Assembly (NCBI RefSeq): GCF_018403325.1
Contig: NZ_BOSL01000012.1
Location: 62,001-126,000, forward strand
DNA: 64,000 bases
Direction of reading: 5' to 3'
Origin: Paenibacillus vini
GTDB lineage: Bacteria; Bacillota; Bacilli; Paenibacillales; Paenibacillaceae
A model generated the notes under the pieces. That model searched no databases. It saw nothing but the letters and a program-made list of their open reading frames with translations, and had not been told where the DNA came from. Shown piece after piece: positions 54,034 through 61,995 of the stretch (its first letter is position 1; each line of letters begins with the position of its first letter). A program made the position numbers and the translations under genes.

Positions 54034-54984
54034 ATGTATAAATCCATTATTATCGGAACGGGTCCTGCGGGATTGACCGCCGCAATTTACCTGGCTCGTG
54101 CCAACCTGAAGCCGCTTGTCATTGAAGGTCCGCAACCGGGCGGACAGCTTACTACGACTACGGAAGTGGAGAACTTCCCGGGCTTTCCGGAAGGAATCAT
54201 GGGGCCGGAGCTGATGGACAACATGCGTCAGCAGGCTGAACGTTTCGGTGCGGAATTCCGCACCGGCTGGGTAAACAGCGTGGATATGAGTTCCCGTCCG
54301 TTCAAGCTTCAAGTGGAAGGACTCGGAGAACTGGTAACGGATACGCTAGTACTGTCCACAGGAGCTACCGCCAAGTATCTGGGAATTCCGGGAGAAACCG
54401 ATAATGTCGGACGCGGCGTAAGCACTTGCGCGACATGTGACGGATTCTTCTTCCGCGGTAAAGAAATTATCGTCGTAGGCGGCGGAGACTCCGCTTTGGA
54501 AGAAGCGGGCTTCCTGACGCGCTTCGCATCCAAGGTAACGCTGGTACACCGCCGGAACGAACTACGTGCCTCCAAGATCATGCAGGATCGTGTACGCGGC
54601 AACGAAAAAGTGGAATGGGCATTGAACCGTACACCGCTTGAGGTTGTGACCAACGAGAACGGCGTGACAGGATTGAAAGTGCTCAACAATGAAACGGGCG
54701 AAGAAGAAGTTATTACCGCCTCCGGCGTATTCGTAGCGATCGGCCACCATCCGAACACCGGCTTCCTCGGCGGACAAATCGATACCGATGAGAACGGGTA
54801 TATCGTGGTGAAACCGGGAACTTCGGAAACTAACGTACCCGGCGTATTCGCTTGCGGAGACGTTCAAGATACACGTTACCGTCAAGCTATCACGGCTGCG
54901 GGCAGCGGATGTATGGCGGCGATCGATTGCGAGAAATATATTGAGAACCTGGAACATCAAGCTACGGCTGCTGCCGTTAATTAA
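54034..54984 (+). CDS. trxB: Thioredoxin reductase
   Basis: 316 residues, standard length. It uses NADPH and FAD to reduce thioredoxin. FAD motif GTGPAGLTAAIYLA at the N-terminus, redox pair Cys132-Ala-Thr-Cys135 (CATCDGF), NADPH motif GGGDSALEEA and C-terminal GVFACGDV. The ATG at 54034 has GAAGGAGG 9 nt before it; the ATG at 54025 lies in the ribosome site. It is followed 48 nt later by a glutaredoxin gene, probably in the same transcript. Such genes are usually near clpP/whiA; here the context is redox. Confidence 0.96.
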   Translation: MYKSIIIGTGPAGLTAAIYLARANLKPLVIEGPQPGGQLTTTTEVENFPGFPEGIMGPELMDNMRQQAERFGAEFRTGWVNSVDMSSRPFKLQVEGLGELVTDTLVLSTGATAKYLGIPGETDNVGRGVSTCATCDGFFFRGKEIIVVGGGDSALEEAGFLTRFASKVTLVHRRNELRASKIMQDRVRGNEKVEWALNRTPLEVVTNENGVTGLKVLNNETGEEEVITASGVFVAIGHHPNTGFLGGQIDTDENGYIVVKPGTSETNVPGVFACGDVQDTRYRQAITAAGSGCMAAIDCEKYIENLEHQATAAAVN

Positions 54985-55032
54985 TTGTACGGATTTAACA
55001 TCTCAGTCTTTTGAAGGGAGTATTTCGACATC

Positions 55033-55269
55033 ATGGAGAACGTTATCGTATATACAAGTACGAACTGCCCTCACTGCCGTCAAGTCAAAAGCTTTCTGGG
55101 CGAGAAGGGCGTAGCTTTTGAAGAGCGTAACATTGAGCAAAACGAGGAATACGCCCAGCAAGTATGGGATATGGGAATGCGCGCTGTCCCAGTAACTTTG
55201 ATTGGTGAACACCGTATTCTCGGCATGAACAAAACCCAGTTTGAAAAGGCACTTGCCTCACAGGCTTAA
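55033..55269 (+). CDS. Glutaredoxin-like protein (NrdH/YosR type)
   Basis: 78 residues with the thioredoxin fold signature Cys12-Pro-His-Cys15 (NCPHC), the cis-Pro AVPVTLIG and the GMNKTQFEKAL tail. NrdH-like proteins are reduced by thioredoxin reductase, which is encoded just upstream, so the two probably form a reduction pathway. GAAGGGAG precedes the ATG. Followed by a strong terminator. Confidence 0.92.
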   Translation: MENVIVYTSTNCPHCRQVKSFLGEKGVAFEERNIEQNEEYAQQVWDMGMRAVPVTLIGEHRILGMNKTQFEKALASQA

Positions 55270-55357
55270 TATCTTTTTACTCTCTAAACGGAGATAATTC
55301 AAAGGGCTTGTTCCCAAAGCAGTCCGCTGGGCGATTGATTCGCTTAACATAATAACG

Positions 55358-55403
55358 AAAAGGCGGTGCCAGGGATGGATGGATTCCCTTGCACCGCCTT
55401 TTT
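55358..55403 (+). terminator. Terminator of trxB-glutaredoxin
   Basis: AAAAGGCGGTGC/GCACCGCCTTTT stem with inner AGGGA/TCCCT pairing, ending in TTTTTC. Confidence 0.88.
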
Positions 55404-55422
55404 CATTAAAACCAATGAAATA

Positions 55423-55464
55423 GGGACTTCCCTCAAGTCAAATTTGACCCATTCAGGAAGTCCC
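55423..55464 (-). terminator. Hairpin after the small membrane-protein gene
   Basis: GGGACTTCC/GGAAGTCCC with inner GTCAAATTTGAC. On the minus strand it is followed by TATTTCATTGGTTTT, a modest T-rich tail. Otherwise nothing is seen between 55270 and 55556. Confidence 0.5.
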
Positions 55465-55556
55465 CTTTGTGAAGAACAGTGGCTCAATGTTAGGTTTAAT
55501 GTTCCTCACTGCGGAATATAATCAGATGATGTATTGGCAACGATGTAATATTACGG

Positions 55557-55754
55557 TTAGCTAAACATACCCGCAATAAGCTGAAAGACGAAATACCCGA
55601 TAACTCCGCCGCCGATGAGGCTAAGCCCCGCTTTCTTTCTGCCTTGGAACAAACGCAGTACCCCTAAGCTTACCAAGGGAGCAATGATGAGCAGAAAGAA
55701 CATGACGGCAACGAACAATTCAATGGAAATATCCGAAAGATTGACGATTGTCAT
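55557..55754 (-). CDS. Small two-helix membrane protein
   Basis: 65 residues with two hydrophobic helices (about 11-32 and 43-62) separated by a basic loop (FQGRKKAG). A possible ribosome site GGAGAG is 13 nt from the ATG, which is far. An extended -10 promoter (TGATATAAT on the minus strand, 55835-55827) lies about 65 nt upstream, supporting expression. No family recognised; similar short membrane proteins are common in this group. Confidence 0.6.
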   Translation of the reverse strand: MTIVNLSDISIELFVAVMFFLLIIAPLVSLGVLRLFQGRKKAGLSLIGGGVIGYFVFQLIAGMFS

Positions 55755-55826
55755 AGCTTTTTGGTCGCTCTCCGTTCTTGTCAGGTTTAATTTAGCAATG
55801 ATTTATATCACAACAATATGTTTTTT

Positions 55827-55835
55827 ATTATATCA
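55827..55835 (-). promoter_or_regulatory. Extended -10 promoter of the small membrane-protein gene
   Basis: TGATATAAT on the minus strand, an extended -10 element without a good -35. Apart from it, and a poor TACAAT with no -35 near 55980, nothing is seen between 55755 and 56062. Confidence 0.5.
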
Positions 55836-56062
55836 AAGCGGGATTTAATTTGGCGAAAGGATTTTCCTAAAATAAGTCTATTTCACGTCTTTTTTTGGGT
55901 GAAGAAATGATAAATACCCTTTCCCGGCGGGGTTCGTGTCTGCTCGACAAAACTAGAAAGCCTTTGCAGGACAGGCTGTGCTACAATGGGCTTAACAACG
56001 CCAGTTCACTTTCAACCAGATTTCTTGAAACCGGAATTTCATAGTAAGGGAGCTGTGGGAAC

Positions 56063-57196
56063 ATGGGACAGAGCATGCCTAAACGCTGGATAACGGCAGG
56101 ATTGCTGGGGGCCTTGCTGATGGGGACGGTGCCTGCCGACTGGAATACGATCACGGTATTTGCCGCTTCGGACAATGCCTATGTGACGACAGTCAAAGAA
56201 GTGCAGCAGGAAATGGCCGAAGGGCTGGGAGCGCGCAAAACCTCCATGACTATAAAATATAAGGGCAATACGAAAAACCTGGAGAATCTGCTGAAAAAAG
56301 CGATAAACGGAGCGCTCGACAGCGATCCGTACACGAAATATATCGTGGACCGGTACACCTACTCCTGGCGGGGAACGAGCGGTTCCGCCAAGATCAATCT
56401 TAGCGTGACTTACCGGGAAAACGCCGAGCAGTCCGCCTATGTGACCAACCGCGTCTCGGGAATATTGAAAGACATCATTTCCCCCGGGATGAATGATCAT
56501 GAAAAAGTAAAAGCGATCCATGACTTCGTGGTGCAAAACCTGAAATACGACGAGGGATTGAAGAAATATACAGCTTATGAGGGGCTGCGGACCGGAGAAG
56601 CGGTTTGTCAGGGGTACACTTTGCTGACCTACAAGCTGCTGGAAGGAGCCGGCATCAATAATTTGATCGTAGAAGGCACGGCAGGCGGACAATTGCATGC
56701 CTGGAACCTCGTGGAATTAGAAAAGAAGTGGTATCATCTCGATACCACTTGGGACGATCCCATCTCGGCTCCGCGAGAACAGATCAGCTATGCGTATTAT
56801 TTACGGACGGATGAACAAATGCGTCAGGATCATCAGTGGATCTCCAAATATCCGGCGGCATCCTCGCTTTATCGCGAAACCTTGAGCACGCTGGTCAACA
56901 AAGGAGGAGCCCAGTCTACCGGCTACAAAAAGCTGCAAAAGCAATTGGGTTATCATTTGTACGACCCTTCTGCTGCTGTCAGCAGTTCAGCAGGGCTCCA
57001 GACTAAGGTCAGGCAAGAACTCCAATCCGGAGGCCTTACGGTAACGGTCCGGTATTCCGGAACCGAACAGGAGCTGTTGCAGGATTTGGAAAGTCTTTAT
57101 GATCTGTCAGCATCTTTAGATAATATCCAATACCTTTCAAAGCCGTTGGAAGGGACCGAGGATTTGCGGGTCGAGATCCATTGGGAAACCCGGTGA
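56063..57196 (+). CDS. Secreted transglutaminase-like cysteine protease/amidase-fold protein
   Basis: 377 residues. Signal peptide (about 1-33, cleavage near VFAAS). The transglutaminase-core domain (about 150-260) has the complete triad Cys182 (GEAVCQGY), His212 (QLHAWN) and Asp227 (HLDTTWDDP). Proteins of this kind act outside the membrane as peptidases or cross-linking enzymes on the cell wall. The C-terminal 110 residues are of unknown type. GGGAGC precedes the ATG by about 10 nt. Monocistronic, facing the lysine permease gene. Confidence 0.88.
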   Translation: MGQSMPKRWITAGLLGALLMGTVPADWNTITVFAASDNAYVTTVKEVQQEMAEGLGARKTSMTIKYKGNTKNLENLLKKAINGALDSDPYTKYIVDRYTYSWRGTSGSAKINLSVTYRENAEQSAYVTNRVSGILKDIISPGMNDHEKVKAIHDFVVQNLKYDEGLKKYTAYEGLRTGEAVCQGYTLLTYKLLEGAGINNLIVEGTAGGQLHAWNLVELEKKWYHLDTTWDDPISAPREQISYAYYLRTDEQMRQDHQWISKYPAASSLYRETLSTLVNKGGAQSTGYKKLQKQLGYHLYDPSAAVSSSAGLQTKVRQELQSGGLTVTVRYSGTEQELLQDLESLYDLSASLDNIQYLSKPLEGTEDLRVEIHWETR

Positions 57197-57246
57197 GAGG
57201 CTCCGATTAGCTCCGATCCGCTTCCGGACGTTAAATTCCAGTCGTC

Positions 57247-58716
57247 TTAATCATTAGATTGAGCAGGGGAATCCAGGTCACATTCTTTAAGCGGGATGAC
57301 TTTAGTGTGTTTTGTCCATTTGTACCCCAGCCATACTACCAGGAATAAAGGAATACTGATATAAGAAACTATAACACCATACCAATCGATCTGGCCGCCT
57401 GAAAAGGCGGCTAAATTTTGTCCCAAAATAACGATAAAGCAGAGAACAAAGGCAAAAATCGGACCGAACGGGAACCATTTTGCTTTATAAGGAAGATCTT
57501 TCAGATCCCGGCCCTGGGCGGTGTATGCCCGGCGGAAACGGTAATGGCTGACCGCGATGCCGAGCCAGGTGATGAAGCCGCACATTCCCGAGGCGTTCAG
57601 CAGCCAGTTGTACACGACCCCGTCTCCGAACAGCGACGCGAAGAAGGCAAACATCCCGATCAGCGTCGTTAATAGCAGGGCGTTGACGGGCAGCCCGCGG
57701 CGGCTTAGTCTAGCTAGGAACTTCGGCGCTTTTCCCCGTTTTGCCAGCGAGTAAAGGACCCGCGAGGAAGCGTACATCCCTGAGTTGCCGGCCGACAGCA
57801 CGGAGGACAAGATGACGGCATTCATGACGGAAGCGGCAAAAGCCATACCTGCTTTTTCAAACACTAGCGTGAACGGGCTGACGCCGATGTTCTCCAGGCC
57901 GCTTTTAAGCAAATTAGGACTTGTATAAGGAATAATCAGGCCGATCACCAGAATCGCCAAAATATAAAAGATCAGGATCCGCCAGAATACCTGCCGGATG
58001 GCCCGTGGAACATGCTCCCGCGGATTGTGGCTTTCGCCGGCGGCAACGCCGACCATTTCCGTGCCTTGGAATGAGAAGCCGGCCGCCATGAATACGCCGA
58101 GGAAGGTAAAGAATCCTCCGTGGAAAGGCGCGTCTCCCACTGTAAAGTTTTTGAAGCCGATGGCTTCGCCGCCCATGATGCCAAAGATCATGAGGACCCC
58201 GACGACCAGGAAAATGATAACGACAGCGATTTTGATCATGGCGAACCAATACTCCGATTCACCATATCCTTTGACGGACAGAACATTGAGGCCCAGAATG
58301 AGGGCCAGGAACAGGATGCTCCACAAGAGAGAGGAGCTGTCCGGGAACCAGTATTTAATAATTAACGTGGCTGCGGAGAGCTCGGCCGCAATCGTAATCG
58401 CCCAGTTGTACCAGAAGTTCCACCCCATGGCAAAGCCAAGGGACGGATCGACGAAACGCGAGGCATAGGTTTCAAAGGAGCCCGAATCCGGCATATATGT
58501 GGCGAGCTCTCCTAAACTGGTCATCAAAAAGTAGACCATGATGCCGACGGCGGCATAGGCGAGCAATGCGCCGCCGGGTCCGGCGGAGGCGATGGCGCCG
58601 CCGCTGGCCAGGAAAAGCCCCGTCCCAATGGACCCACCGAGCGCAATCATCGTCATATGCCGGGCTTTTAGGCCGGGCTTTAAATTTTGTGCTGCGGTGC
58701 TATTCTTTTTACTCAT
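57247..58716 (-). CDS. lysP: Lysine permease (APC family) under riboswitch control
   Basis: 489 residues, 12 helices. Typical AAT-family N-terminus (RHMTMIALGGSIGTGLFLASG). It belongs to the basic/neutral amino-acid permease group (LysP, GabP, AnsP-like); lysine is assigned because a lysine riboswitch with its own terminator lies directly upstream on the same strand. AAGGAG precedes the ATG. Monocistronic, no clear terminator of its own seen at 57197-57246. Confidence 0.92.
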   Translation of the reverse strand: MSKKNSTAAQNLKPGLKARHMTMIALGGSIGTGLFLASGGAIASAGPGGALLAYAAVGIMVYFLMTSLGELATYMPDSGSFETYASRFVDPSLGFAMGWNFWYNWAITIAAELSAATLIIKYWFPDSSSLLWSILFLALILGLNVLSVKGYGESEYWFAMIKIAVVIIFLVVGVLMIFGIMGGEAIGFKNFTVGDAPFHGGFFTFLGVFMAAGFSFQGTEMVGVAAGESHNPREHVPRAIRQVFWRILIFYILAILVIGLIIPYTSPNLLKSGLENIGVSPFTLVFEKAGMAFAASVMNAVILSSVLSAGNSGMYASSRVLYSLAKRGKAPKFLARLSRRGLPVNALLLTTLIGMFAFFASLFGDGVVYNWLLNASGMCGFITWLGIAVSHYRFRRAYTAQGRDLKDLPYKAKWFPFGPIFAFVLCFIVILGQNLAAFSGGQIDWYGVIVSYISIPLFLVVWLGYKWTKHTKVIPLKECDLDSPAQSND

Positions 58717-58821
58717 GTGTATACAACTCCTTAAAATTTAGACAAACATTCCCTGCCATATATTATCCTCATTTGGCGTGAAGTTAAGCTGCTGTCGTAA
58801 TCGAATGACTGTCACACCATG

Positions 58822-58850
58822 CAAAAAGGCCGCGGAAAGAGTCCGCGGCC
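58822..58850 (-). terminator. Terminator of the lysine riboswitch
   Basis: On the minus strand AGGCCGCGGA/TCCGCGGCCT with a 5-nt loop, then TTTTTGC. Formed in high lysine to stop transcription before lysP. Confidence 0.92.
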
Positions 58851-58859
58851 TTATATTTA

Positions 58860-59115
58860 TACCGTGCACCCCACCATTCTTGCATAAGATAGCTCAACAC
58901 GCTTCTCCCGGTGAAGGATAAGCATGACAGTTCTGTCCCTTTCGGGAACAGCCCCAGCCTGCCGCCGTTGAAGCGGGGTGACAAGCTTCGGCGACGGTGC
59001 CTTTCCACGGGATTCATCGGCGGCTTCCAGCGCCTCCTCCGGTGTACTCTTCACAATCGCGACCTCTACCTCATCTGGAAATGATGAGGCTATTATTCAG
59101 TTTTCCTAAGATACA
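58860..59115 (-). ncRNA. Lysine riboswitch (L-box)
   Basis: The minus strand shows the L-box hallmarks in order: AGAGGTCGCG, AAGAGTA, GGAAAGG, CGTCGCCGAAGC, GACAGAACTGTCA, and the closing GAGCTATCTTATG, whose CTATCTTAT pairs with ATGAGGTAG to make helix P1. It is followed directly by an intrinsic terminator and the permease gene. The short ORFs in this stretch are by-products of the conserved RNA. Binding of lysine favours the terminator. Confidence 0.95.
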
Positions 59116-59122
59116 GTTCTAT

Positions 59123-59151
59123 AGTATATAGCAAGAAAAGGGGCGGGACAA
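59123..59151 (-). promoter_or_regulatory. Sigma-A promoter of the lysP leader
   Basis: On the minus strand TTGTCC (59151-59146), 17 nt, TATACT (59128-59123). The -35 lies inside an arm of the terminator of the upstream gene (59142-59177). Confidence 0.7.
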
Positions 59152-59177
59152 TGTCTAATTATTGACATTGTCCCGCC
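59136..59177 (-). terminator. Terminator of the Nfu-N/HEAT-repeat gene
   Basis: Perfect 14-bp stem GGCGGGACAATGTC/GACATTGTCCCGCC followed on the minus strand by CCTTTTC. Confidence 0.88.
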
Positions 59178-59204
59178 TTTATTAGCCTTCTTTGCTTAAG
59201 CCGA

Positions 59205-60344
59205 TCAATTGTTTCGTTCGCGCTTCGCCATTTGCTGCCATACCGTCCCTGCGGCTTGCTCACCGGATTCGATCCGTTCTACGGCCATACGGGCCTGGAG
59301 ACCGACCTCAAACTCCGGATCGTCCACGGCGGCCCGCAGCGCTTCAAGCGCCTGGTCGGTGCCGACTTCGTACAAGAAGCGGGCTGCCCGCCAGCGGACT
59401 AGCTTGCTTTTGTCCGACAAGGCGGCAATCATCGGTTCCGTAGCGGACGGATCGCCGATGTCGGACAGCGTGTCGCCGGCGGTGCGGCGCACGGCGGCCG
59501 AGCTGTCGCGCATCGCCTCGAACAGCAGCGTCATCGCTTCCGGCGTCCGGACGTCGCCGAGATAGACGACCGCGAGGCGGCGGACCTGCATCTGCGGATC
59601 GCGAACCGCGTCCGCAAGCAGCGGGAGCGCCTCGGGTCCGGGTTGCTGCAGCGCCTCCAGGCCCGCATAGCGGACGTGCCAGTCCGCGTCCTTCATCCGC
59701 TCGCGGACTTCGTCCAGGCTAAGCGCCCGGCGCTGCTCGACGAACTCGGCTTCGCTGCGGCCGTGCGCGATCGCCTGCGCCTGGATCGCCTCCAGCCGAT
59801 CCGGCGGGAACGCCGCTTCCAGCTCCTGCTCGACCTCGCGGGCGATCTCCTCCAGCTCGCCGTAGCGGACGCCGTAATCGCTCAGCTTGCGCTCCTTGAT
59901 GAGCGTGGCGCTCGCCACCTCGGTTACGGCGGATACGAACCGCTGGGAGAGCGAAATGCGCTCCTCGCGGGTCCCCGATTTCACGCGGATCTGCATCGGG
60001 ATGCCGCGGAAAAACTGCACGAACACCTGGGCTTCGCCGTAGCCGGCCGCTTCGGCCGCCTCCGGATCCCAGGCGGATTCCACCTGCTCCTGTCCGAATT
60101 GCTCCTGTACTTCGGACAGGATGGCTGCCCAATCGGCGCTGCCCTTCCGGTCCAGCGCGATAAAATCCGCTGTATGGAAAATGCTTTTTACTCCCGGAAT
60201 ATTCAGCATTTGCCGGATCCACGTAGGGGCGGAGCGGGCGTTGTCCTGTGTGTATGTTTTGCGGATCCCGGGTTCCAAGGTTTCGTCCAGATGAAGCTTC
60301 ATGGAATTGGGACTCGGTGTCGGCTCGATAAATACAATTTTCAT
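59205..60344 (-). CDS. Nfu-N/HEAT-repeat protein (conserved virulence factor C, CvfC/YpgR-like)
   Basis: 379 residues. The N-terminal 85 residues form a Nfu/NifU N-terminal-like domain (PTPSPNSMKLHLDETL), as in Fe-S scaffold proteins; the C-terminal half has four to five HEAT-like repeats (VRYAGLEAL, VRRLAVVYL, VRRTAGDTL, VRWRAARFL). This layout is that of the CvfC family described in Staphylococcus and of B. subtilis YpgR; its biochemical role is not settled. No signal peptide. GGAGATG precedes the start. Local GC content is higher than in neighbours. Confidence 0.9.
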   Translation of the reverse strand: MKIVFIEPTPSPNSMKLHLDETLEPGIRKTYTQDNARSAPTWIRQMLNIPGVKSIFHTADFIALDRKGSADWAAILSEVQEQFGQEQVESAWDPEAAEAAGYGEAQVFVQFFRGIPMQIRVKSGTREERISLSQRFVSAVTEVASATLIKERKLSDYGVRYGELEEIAREVEQELEAAFPPDRLEAIQAQAIAHGRSEAEFVEQRRALSLDEVRERMKDADWHVRYAGLEALQQPGPEALPLLADAVRDPQMQVRRLAVVYLGDVRTPEAMTLLFEAMRDSSAAVRRTAGDTLSDIGDPSATEPMIAALSDKSKLVRWRAARFLYEVGTDQALEALRAAVDDPEFEVGLQARMAVERIESGEQAAGTVWQQMAKRERNN

Positions 60345-60471
60345 AAGTTGTTCACATCTCCTTCCGTATCTTATTTTACCTTAAGCCCCAAGGAATAAAA
60401 AGGAACGGGATCGACACAATAAAACAAGGCATTTTCTCCAGGCGACAAACGTCAAAAAGGGGGGCCCTCGT
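60345..60471. other. Intergenic region between divergent Nfu-N/HEAT and cyd genes
   Basis: 127 nt that must hold the promoters for both directions. No convincing -35/-10 pair could be recognised. Nothing else is seen. Confidence 0.4.
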
Positions 60472-60579
60472 ATGTTTAAAAAACAGGAACGAACACTGAT
60501 CATTGTATGCCTGGTTGTCGCCGTCATTATGCTGTATGCGTTCATTAAGAGCGTGCTTCGCTTTATGCAGTATTATTAG
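60472..60579 (+). CDS. 35-residue single-span membrane protein upstream of cydA
   Basis: MFKKQERTLIIVCLVVAVIM followed by LYAFIKSVLRFMQYY. One transmembrane helix (about 8-26) with basic N-terminus. A strong ribosome site (GGGGGG) lies 7-8 nt before the ATG. Start, stop and helix are clear, but expression is not proven. Its stop codon is immediately followed by the MITE-end fragment and then cydA, so it is likely co-transcribed with the oxidase genes. Not recognised as a known subunit. Confidence 0.6.
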   Translation: MFKKQERTLIIVCLVVAVIMLYAFIKSVLRFMQYY

Positions 60580-60607
60580 AGGTTGTTCAAAAACAGTCAT
60601 CTTTTGA
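60580..60607 (+). mobile_element. Solitary end of the MITE/REP-like element
   Basis: AGGTTGTTCAAAAACAGTCATC matches the left end of the element at 18297 (AGGTTGTTAAAAAAGTCATC) closely. No matching right end is found; it is inserted between a small ORF and the cydA ribosome site. It may be a remnant or a mobile fragment. Confidence 0.6.
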
Positions 60608-60627
60608 GTGAGGAGTTGATGGGAAGC

Positions 60628-61995
60628 ATGCTATCCTGGGATCCCGTTACATTAAGCCGGGTGCTTACCGGGTTGACGTTGTTCGTACATATTGTGTTTG
60701 CTTCCATCGGCGTAGGTATCCCGATGATGATCGCGCTTGCCGAGTGGAGGGGTGTCCGGAAAAAAGATCCGCACTACACCCTGCTGGCCCGCCGCTGGGC
60801 CCGGGGCTTCGTCATCTCGGTCGCCGTAGGCGTCGTGACGGGCACGGCGATCGGCCTGCAGCTCAGCCTCCTTTGGCCGACATTTATGCGCGTCGCGGGA
60901 CAGGCGATCGCCTTGCCCTTATTCATGGAGACCTTTGCTTTTTTCATCGAAGCGATTTTCCTGGGCATCTATTTGTACACGTGGGACCGGTTCAAGAAGC
61001 CGATCCTGCATTTACTGCTACTGATTCCGGTGGCGATCGGCTCCTCAGCGTCTGCGTTCTTCATCACTACTTTGAATGCGTTCATGAATACGCCGCAGGG
61101 CTTCACTTTGAAAAACGGCGTGTTCGCCGACTTTCAGCCGCTCGTGGCCATGTTTAATCCGGCAACGCCAACGAAGGTGTCCCACGTGCTTGCCTCCTCG
61201 TATACGCTCAGCGCCGGTTTACTGGCGGGGATAGCGGCTTTTAGCCTGCTACGGGGGCGAAGAGGCGTTTACTTCAAAAAGGCGCTGAAGCTGACCGCAA
61301 CGGCAGCGTTCGTTTTTGCGGTCTCTACCGCGATTATCGGCGACTTCTCGGGCAAATTTCTTGCCCACTACCAGCCGGAAAAGCTGGCCGCCGCGGAATG
61401 GCATTTCGAGACGATGACGAAGGCGCCGCTCATTTACGGCGGTGTGCTGGGGGAGAACGGAGAGGTTAAATATGCGCTTGAGCTGCCCTATGCGCTAAGT
61501 ATTTTGGCTGGCGGCACTCCGAACACGAACGTTATCGGACTTAACGAGTTTCCCGTGGATGAACGGCCTCCGCTCCTGATCCACTATATGTTCGATTTAA
61601 AAGTAACGATCGGGGTGCTGCTCGTTTTGATTCCTTTTCTATACCTGCTCCGTCGCTGGCTTCCGAAAGGGAAAAACAGGGGTAAGGGGAAAGGCGGTTA
61701 TCCGAAGTGGCTGCTGCTCGGCATTGTCGCGCTGGGACCGCTCTCGATGACCGCGATCGAGCTTGGCTGGATGTTTGCGGAATTCGGGCGGCAGCCCTGG
61801 ATCGTGCGCGGCTATATGAAGGTATCGGAAGCGGCGACGACGTCGCAAAGCGTCGGCTCGATGCTGATCCTGTTCATTATTCTGTATCTCGTCCTCTGTG
61901 CTTCCTGCATTACGGTGCTCGTCAAGCTGTTCCGTGGGAAGAGCGTGGACGATGAGATGCGGGAGCTGGGGATCAGTGGAGGTGAGCGGAAATGA
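60628..61995 (+). CDS. cydA: Cytochrome bd-type quinol oxidase subunit I (YthA/short Q-loop type)
   Basis: About 455 residues from the ATG at 60628; ATG 60619 is also possible because the ribosome site AGGAG is 12 or 3 nt away. It holds the three hemes and oxidises quinol, reducing oxygen to water. Conserved helices include FVHIVFASIGVGIP, GFVISVAVGVVTGTAIGLQLS, ETFAFFIEAIFLGIYLYTWDRF and KVSHVLASSYT, with the GWMFAEFGRQPW motif near the end. Quinol-binding loop short, as in YthA-type enzymes. Overlaps cydB by 4 nt. Confidence 0.94.
   Translation: MLSWDPVTLSRVLTGLTLFVHIVFASIGVGIPMMIALAEWRGVRKKDPHYTLLARRWARGFVISVAVGVVTGTAIGLQLSLLWPTFMRVAGQAIALPLFMETFAFFIEAIFLGIYLYTWDRFKKPILHLLLLIPVAIGSSASAFFITTLNAFMNTPQGFTLKNGVFADFQPLVAMFNPATPTKVSHVLASSYTLSAGLLAGIAAFSLLRGRRGVYFKKALKLTATAAFVFAVSTAIIGDFSGKFLAHYQPEKLAAAEWHFETMTKAPLIYGGVLGENGEVKYALELPYALSILAGGTPNTNVIGLNEFPVDERPPLLIHYMFDLKVTIGVLLVLIPFLYLLRRWLPKGKNRGKGKGGYPKWLLLGIVALGPLSMTAIELGWMFAEFGRQPWIVRGYMKVSEAATTSQSVGSMLILFIILYLVLCASCITVLVKLFRGKSVDDEMRELGISGGERK

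Noticed and set aside
58784-59054. Two overlapping short ORFs upstream of lysP
   Set aside because: They lie in the lysine riboswitch and its terminator; RNA motifs explain the sequence.
60376-60600. 74-codon minus-strand ORF
   Set aside because: Antisense to the 35-residue membrane ORF, which has the better ribosome site and position.
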